Shown here: positions 49,001-53,532 of the stretch, one piece after another | Position numbering within the stretch: position 1 is the stretch's first letter | Layout of the letters: each line of letters opens with the position of its first letter | Assembly (NCBI GenBank): GCA_017619335.1 | Contig: JAFZSP010000050.1 | Coordinates: 1-53,532 of the forward strand | Source: Bacteroidaceae bacterium | Lineage (GTDB): Bacteria > Bacteroidota > Bacteroidia > Bacteroidales > Bacteroidaceae | Direction of reading: 5' to 3' | Length of the DNA: 53,532 nt | The notes under the pieces: generated by a model | Told to the model about the DNA's origin: nothing | Database searches by the model: none | Seen by the model: only the letters and a program-made list of their open reading frames with translations | Translations under genes and position numbers: made by a program

Positions 49001-51244
49001 ATGAGAAAAATTCTTGTTGTGGCTGCGCTGTCATTGGGCACCTTGTGGGGCTGGTCTCAGGAGATGGTCATGAAGGTTCAGCGGACGGACGGGAGCAGTA
49101 CCCGGACGCCCGTGGCTGACGTGAAGCAGATCAGTTTCCTCACGGCGGAGGAAGGCAGTGATGTGATGCTGGAATGGCTCACCAACGGTACACTTCTCCG
49201 CACAGCGGTGGACTCGGTGGAAGAGATCACGTTTGCCGACACGACCTTCGAGTACAACAGCAGCGGTTACCGCATCCTGGAAGCTGCGGATCTGTGCTGG
49301 CCCGAAGACCGCCTGCTGCCCTGCTTCCTGCCTCCCGCCAGCTCGATCAGGGCGCTGGATATGAATGCTGCGAACCTCAGTGACGAGGAGCGTATCATGT
49401 TTTGCACGCTGCAGGGCATTGTCAACCGCACACAGCCTCGTATCCTGCTCTACAACCACAACGAGGAACCTCGCTCCACGTGGCCCACGGCGCACAACCT
49501 GAACACCACTACCCTCACCCCGACACGCGCCTACAACCTGGTGAAGCAGTTCCGGGAGGAACTCCGAGGGCTGGTGCTCTACAGCAACGAGAAGTGCGCG
49601 GATTTTTCCAACCTCGCCGTCACCATCGCAGGGCTGGATCGGTTGCTGCCAGTAACGGCGGAGATTATGGAGAAGCTGGAGGCGAATGGAATTGACCTGC
49701 CTGTGGTGGAGGACCTCACGCCGCTGAACTTGACCACAGCCCTGGAGGTCTATACGCATCTCTACAACAACTACTGGAGCCGCTGTAACCACCGCCTGCT
49801 CATCAGCCTGCGCCCCACCATCCCCTACGTGCATGACATCGGCACCGCCGCAGGTTCGGCCTGTGTCTGGCTTGATCCTCGCAAGACGCCCGAGCGCCTG
49901 CTGCTGGACAAGATGCTCAAGGAGTTGACACCCGGCCGTGACATCGTGCTGGGCTGGTACCCCGAGGAGCGCTCCGGCGTGGGCGAAGCCACCAAGTACG
50001 GACTATCGACGGTGCCTGCCGACTTCTTTGAGAACACCACCGTGTATGCTGCCGTGAACAAGCCCGTCAGGATCTCTCCCGTGCCCAAGCGCCCGCGTTT
50101 AGAGAACAAGGTGTATGCCGCCATCTACATCAGTGACGGCGACAATATCCAGTACTGCCAGCACGCTATGGCCAAGATTTTCGAGCAGGGCGGACGAGGA
50201 CGCATGGCCATGAACTGGACCATCAGCCCCGCACTGGCAGACTTCTCGCCCTCCATGCTGAACTACTATTACGGCAAGGCCACGCAGAACGACTGCTTCG
50301 TCAGCGGCCCCTCCGGCGTGGGCTATGCCATGCCCTACGATGCCCACAATTCACGCTATTATGCCCCCGCCAACAGCGAGGTGATCGTGCCCTACACACA
50401 GCTGACACAGCGCTATCTGGAGAAATGCGGACTGCGCGTCATCACCATCTGGGACAACATCAGCGCCACGCAGCGAGCCGCCTACGCCGAGCACTGCCCC
50501 TACCTCTACGGTCTGACCATCAACGACTGGGAGCGTCAGGCGGGCCGCCTGCCCTACGGCGTGCAGGCAGACTGGCTGCCCATCGCACCGCTGTACCCCT
50601 GCTATGCCAACGGCGCAGATGTCATCACAGACTTCTTCAATCGTGATATCAAGAACTTCCAGGGCACGGCGCCAATATTTGTCACGGGTCAGGCCACCGT
50701 TTGGGATGCAGGCCCCGACAAGCTCGTGGCCCTGCAAGACCGGTTGGACGCGCTGGCACCAGGCAATGTATGCATCGTCCGTGCAGACCACTGGTTCAGC
50801 TATTACAATGAGACCCACCACCTGCCCTTCAACCTCACCCTGATGGAGGACATGGTGATCACCTCCTCTCCCTCCAGAACCAATGCCAAGCTGGCCGCCG
50901 ACGGGTCTCCGTCACAGGGATATATATGGATTTCCAAGGATACCGATGGCACCGGTTGGGTGCAGCTGGACTTCCAGAAGCCGTTCACCGTCTCCCGTTA
51001 CGTGGTGCGCCATGCCGAGGCCGGCGGTCTGGAGCCCCTGCAGAACAACCGCGACTTCACCGTGGAGACCAGCCTGGACGGCGAGAACTGGACCCGCGTG
51101 GGCACCCACAAGGGGAACATCGCCGCCGTGACAGATGCTTCCTTCTCACCCGTGGAGGCGCGCTACCTCAGAGTGAATGTCACCCGAGGCGGCAGCGACG
51201 GCCACGTCCGCATCGGCGATATTGAGGTCTATGGTGCCCATTAA
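49001..51244 (+). CDS. GxGYxYP-type putative glycoside hydrolase with discoidin domain
   Basis: 747 aa, signal peptide ending LWGWSQ. Residues about 20-80 are a small beta domain (EMVMKVQRTDGSS...VEEITFAD) like that of the 134-aa protein at 26984. The main part (about 90-610) contains YAAIYISDGDNIQYCQH, WTISPALADFSP and GPSGVGYAMP, the GxGYxYP signature region in slightly altered form. The last about 130 residues form an F5/8-type-C domain (QLDFQKPFTVSRYVVRHAE). The family is predicted to act on carbohydrates but the activity is unknown. Confidence 0.8.
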   Translation: MRKILVVAALSLGTLWGWSQEMVMKVQRTDGSSTRTPVADVKQISFLTAEEGSDVMLEWLTNGTLLRTAVDSVEEITFADTTFEYNSSGYRILEAADLCWPEDRLLPCFLPPASSIRALDMNAANLSDEERIMFCTLQGIVNRTQPRILLYNHNEEPRSTWPTAHNLNTTTLTPTRAYNLVKQFREELRGLVLYSNEKCADFSNLAVTIAGLDRLLPVTAEIMEKLEANGIDLPVVEDLTPLNLTTALEVYTHLYNNYWSRCNHRLLISLRPTIPYVHDIGTAAGSACVWLDPRKTPERLLLDKMLKELTPGRDIVLGWYPEERSGVGEATKYGLSTVPADFFENTTVYAAVNKPVRISPVPKRPRLENKVYAAIYISDGDNIQYCQHAMAKIFEQGGRGRMAMNWTISPALADFSPSMLNYYYGKATQNDCFVSGPSGVGYAMPYDAHNSRYYAPANSEVIVPYTQLTQRYLEKCGLRVITIWDNISATQRAAYAEHCPYLYGLTINDWERQAGRLPYGVQADWLPIAPLYPCYANGADVITDFFNRDIKNFQGTAPIFVTGQATVWDAGPDKLVALQDRLDALAPGNVCIVRADHWFSYYNETHHLPFNLTLMEDMVITSSPSRTNAKLAADGSPSQGYIWISKDTDGTGWVQLDFQKPFTVSRYVVRHAEAGGLEPLQNNRDFTVETSLDGENWTRVGTHKGNIAAVTDASFSPVEARYLRVNVTRGGSDGHVRIGDIEVYGAH

Positions 51245-51274
51245 CCACAAACTGTAGGCGTTATTTATAATCTA

Positions 51275-51550
51275 TCTCAAGTTTCGCAAGTATGCCAACA
51301 CACTGTAATTCAAAGCCCCGTAGGGGCATGATAAGGGTAGCCAGCCAATTCATTGGCTGGTATGCAATGGCAGGAAAAACGCGTGCCTTTAGGTACGCGA
51401 CAACAGATCCCTATCGCGTACCTACGGCACGCATCCCGTTATACCACCTCTTACCAGCCAATGAATTGGCTGGCCGCTCGGCGCTCTGCGACGCTTCACA
51501 CTTGAAGAACCCCTATCAAATGCCTACGGCATTACTTGCGAAACTTGAGA
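51275..51550. repeat. 276-bp palindromic element with terminal inverted repeats
   Basis: The ends are inverted repeats: CTCAAGTTTCGCAAGTATG at 51277 and its reverse complement (with one inserted T) at 51529-51549. Inside, CCAGCCAATTCATTGGCTGG (51341-51360) is repeated in reverse complement at 51454-51473, and GCGTGCC..AGGTACGCGA (51381-51400) pairs with 51414-51432. The whole element could fold into one long cruciform or RNA hairpin. It contains no open frame of note. One end is found alone at 19937-19965. Confidence 0.85.
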
Positions 51551-51605
51551 CAATTGTAAATTGTCAAATAGTAAAAAACATCCGAAACTATAGTAATGTA
51601 GCTTT

Positions 51606-53303
51606 ATGAAAAAATATCTCTTGACACTCGCAGCCGTCCTCTGCACAGCCATGAGCATGACGGTGCTCACCTCCTGCTCCGTCGAGGACAACCCCGTGAA
51701 TCCACAACCGCAGCCGGAGAACGTGGCAGACGTGACCATCATCTTATACGGCATGGGAGGCGCTTCCCTCGACAATGCCCTCATCGACAACCTGCGCCAG
51801 TTTTACAGGGCCGATGCTTCGAGCTACGACAATGTGAAGATTGCCGTTCAGTACAAGTTCTCGGCCAAGGAAGATCTTCCTAATTTCAGCTCAGAGGAAA
51901 AAAGGGAACAATTCCTTGACTATGTTAAGACACAGGGGGAAGAAGTAATTGAGAATACAATCAACAGCAATTACTACATCGCCTGGATGGATCCCGAGGG
52001 ACACAGCACCTTCCGCTTCGTGCTCGACCCCAGCCAGACGCTGCGTCAGCAGGCCGCCGACAACTATCTGCCCCAGGAGAACTGCGACTTCAGCACCCCC
52101 GACTCCCTGACCAACTTCATCAACTGGGCCGCCCAGCAGTGTCCCGCCAAGAAGTATGTGTTGCTGCTCGCTGACCATGGTATCAGCTACTTCCCTCCCT
52201 ATGAAAAGGAAAAGGCCCCAAGCACACGTGCCATCTTCGAGGACCATGGCCATGACAAAAAGCAATTATCGATCAAGGAACTTGCCAGTGCCATCGCAGC
52301 CTCCAACATCAGTCCCGCCGTCATCTACTTTGATGCCTGCCTGATGAACACCATTGAGTACCAGTTCGAGCTGAAGGATCTCACAGACTACATCGTGGCC
52401 TCCACCTACGGCGTCCCTGGTCCGGGTGGTCTCTACAGCTCACTGGTGGAATGCCTGTCCGGCGCGTCTGACAATCTTGAATACGCCCTTGAGAAGTACA
52501 TCGAATACGCCAACGAGAATTGGGATGAGTTTTTTGCTCCATATTATGATCAAGGCATACCAATTTACAATGACATAACCGTCACCCGCACCGCCAACAT
52601 CACCCGCTTGGGTGAGGTGATGCGCGAGTTCACCGACCGCCTCTGTGACACCTACGAGAACGGCACCGACGAGCAGCGCCAGCGCATCGATGAAGTGACC
52701 CGTCATGCCGTGAAGACCTCCGCCAACTATCCCTCATACGATGTGGCCAAATACATGACCAATATGATGAACGCTCTGCCCGAGGTCTATGACGATGACT
52801 TCTATAACAAACTGGCCGACAGCTTCAACAACTGCCTCGTAGCCCAATTCACCAGCCAGTTCCTGCTCGACCACAACTATCAGGTCGATTACAATGTGTT
52901 GCTGGGTGCCAAGGGGCACTTTACCTTTGCATTGTGGAGTGATTTTGACCCACTCGTTCAGACGTCCTCCAGCACCCTTGAGAATTTGGCCTTTTATAAC
53001 GCCGACGGAACGATGATCTATTACAAGGTGATCAACGGCGAATTCTCATCAGAAGGCGAGTCCAATTACACGATGGAATACTTAACGGCCACCTCATGGG
53101 GAGGTACACTTGAATCCGTGTACAGCCAGACGGCTTTCGACCGCGCTGTGGGATGGTGCCGCTGGCTGCTCCTCAACCAGCAGGAGCCGCCCGTGTGGGC
53201 CCGCAACGAAGCCTACGGCCACCTGCCTGATGGAGACCTCGCGGATGATCCCACCCTTTGTAAGGGACATCAAACAAACATGATGAGTATCAGTTATAAA
53301 TAA
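51606..53303 (+). CDS. clostripain-family (C11) cysteine peptidase lipoprotein
   Basis: 565 aa lipoprotein (VLTSCSVEDN). C11 peptidases use a His-Cys dyad in a caspase-like fold and usually cut after Arg or Lys. Both are visible: LLLADHGISYF (His191) and IYFDACLMNTIEY (Cys245). KYVLLLAD and LTDYIVASTYGVPGPGG complete the fold's active-site strands. The C-terminal part (about 340-565) is helical then beta-rich. It probably works at the cell surface. It follows the palindromic element and is upstream of a membrane protein. Confidence 0.88.
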   Translation: MKKYLLTLAAVLCTAMSMTVLTSCSVEDNPVNPQPQPENVADVTIILYGMGGASLDNALIDNLRQFYRADASSYDNVKIAVQYKFSAKEDLPNFSSEEKREQFLDYVKTQGEEVIENTINSNYYIAWMDPEGHSTFRFVLDPSQTLRQQAADNYLPQENCDFSTPDSLTNFINWAAQQCPAKKYVLLLADHGISYFPPYEKEKAPSTRAIFEDHGHDKKQLSIKELASAIAASNISPAVIYFDACLMNTIEYQFELKDLTDYIVASTYGVPGPGGLYSSLVECLSGASDNLEYALEKYIEYANENWDEFFAPYYDQGIPIYNDITVTRTANITRLGEVMREFTDRLCDTYENGTDEQRQRIDEVTRHAVKTSANYPSYDVAKYMTNMMNALPEVYDDDFYNKLADSFNNCLVAQFTSQFLLDHNYQVDYNVLLGAKGHFTFALWSDFDPLVQTSSSTLENLAFYNADGTMIYYKVINGEFSSEGESNYTMEYLTATSWGGTLESVYSQTAFDRAVGWCRWLLLNQQEPPVWARNEAYGHLPDGDLADDPTLCKGHQTNMMSISYK

Positions 53304-53321
53304 CAAAGTATCGTAACAGAA

Positions 53322-53532
53322 ATGAATGCCAAGTTCAAGATGCCCAAGTATGGGCGCGAAATCAAACTGAACAACGTGGTGAAGGAGACCCTGCTGACCA
53401 TCATCGCCACCTCCATCTCCATCATCCTCACCTTCGGCACCGCCCACTATCTGGAGCAGCGCCAGAAGGAGCAGACCCGCAAGATCATGGCCATGACAGT
53501 CATTCATGATATGGACGTGTCACTGAACACCC
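53322..53532 (+). CDS. N-terminus of a single-pass membrane protein, cut by the window edge
   Basis: 70 codons. MNAKFKMPKYGREIKLNN precedes one clear transmembrane segment (LLTIIATSISIILTFGT) and a polar LEQRQKEQTRKIM region that probably continues outside the membrane. The family is not recognised. It starts 19 bp after the C11 peptidase stop, so they may share a transcript. Confidence 0.6.
   Translation, partial: MNAKFKMPKYGREIKLNNVVKETLLTIIATSISIILTFGTAHYLEQRQKEQTRKIMAMTVIHDMDVSLNT

Overview
The window looks like a chromosomal piece of a Bacteroidales bacterium, most likely Prevotellaceae (Prevotella or a close relative). Evidence: almost every gene lacks a Shine-Dalgarno sequence but has a TAnnTTTG -7 box 20-60 bases upstream; lipoproteins start MKK..TAC/SAC; large secreted proteins end in a short GRR-V..G-Y--NG-KV-- tail of the type IX secretion kind; and there are FimB/Mfa2-like lipoproteins, a VapE/DUF3874 protein and an HU-like protein. 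I saw no rRNA, tRNA, CRISPR array, transposase or integrase.

Layout. 1-5.6 kb is an accessory stretch: two copies of a small-protein + GNAT acetyltransferase cassette (one intact, one with an internal deletion), each followed by a palindromic repeat, flank two fimbrial-type lipoproteins. A minimal AraC regulator and L-rhamnose mutarotase follow. 6.1-14.8 kb is a minus-strand run: secreted endonuclease, phosphopantetheinyl transferase, GH105 lipoprotein, DNA primase, GH20 hexosaminidase and a lone ABC ATPase. 15.0-17.2 kb holds an oxaloacetate decarboxylase/pyruvate carboxylase-type subunit and a small secreted protein; 17.3-19.8 kb a GH51 arabinofuranosidase. 19.9-24.3 kb is a second accessory island: a repeat end, an ATPase remnant, a VapE-HU pair enclosed by inverted repeats, a RelE/ParE-type toxin-antitoxin pair and a helix-hairpin-helix protein. 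24.5-33.3 kb is a plus-strand run of secreted proteins (GH127, a 134-aa protein, a DUF6055-like putative metallopeptidase, a DUF4859-type repeat protein, a second GH20). 33.5-41.1 kb has a 1491-aa repeat protein, a 51-aa peptide, a second GH127-like enzyme and a nitroreductase. 41.1-44.2 kb has three glycosyltransferases. 44.2-47.0 kb carries an AAA-ATPase/PD-(D/E)XK protein, a second 51-aa peptide, a DUF6169-like protein and a 46-aa partner. 47.2-53.5 kb has a GH29 fucosidase, a GxGYxYP-type protein, a 276-bp palindromic element, a C11 (clostripain) peptidase and a cut-off membrane protein.

Biological theme: extracellular removal of arabinose, N-acetylhexosamine, fucose and unsaturated uronic acid from plant or host glycans, with a rhamnose mutarotase inside the cell. 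No SusC/SusD pair is present, so these genes look like dispersed single enzymes rather than a classical polysaccharide utilization locus.

The most unusual content is small and repetitive: palindromic insertions that stay in frame inside three genes including dnaG; a hairpin family built on CTTGCCCGC; a 276-bp giant palindrome with a solo end 31 kb away; 36-bp inverted repeats enclosing VapE-HU; and a pair of 51-aa peptides with IIALS at identical positions.
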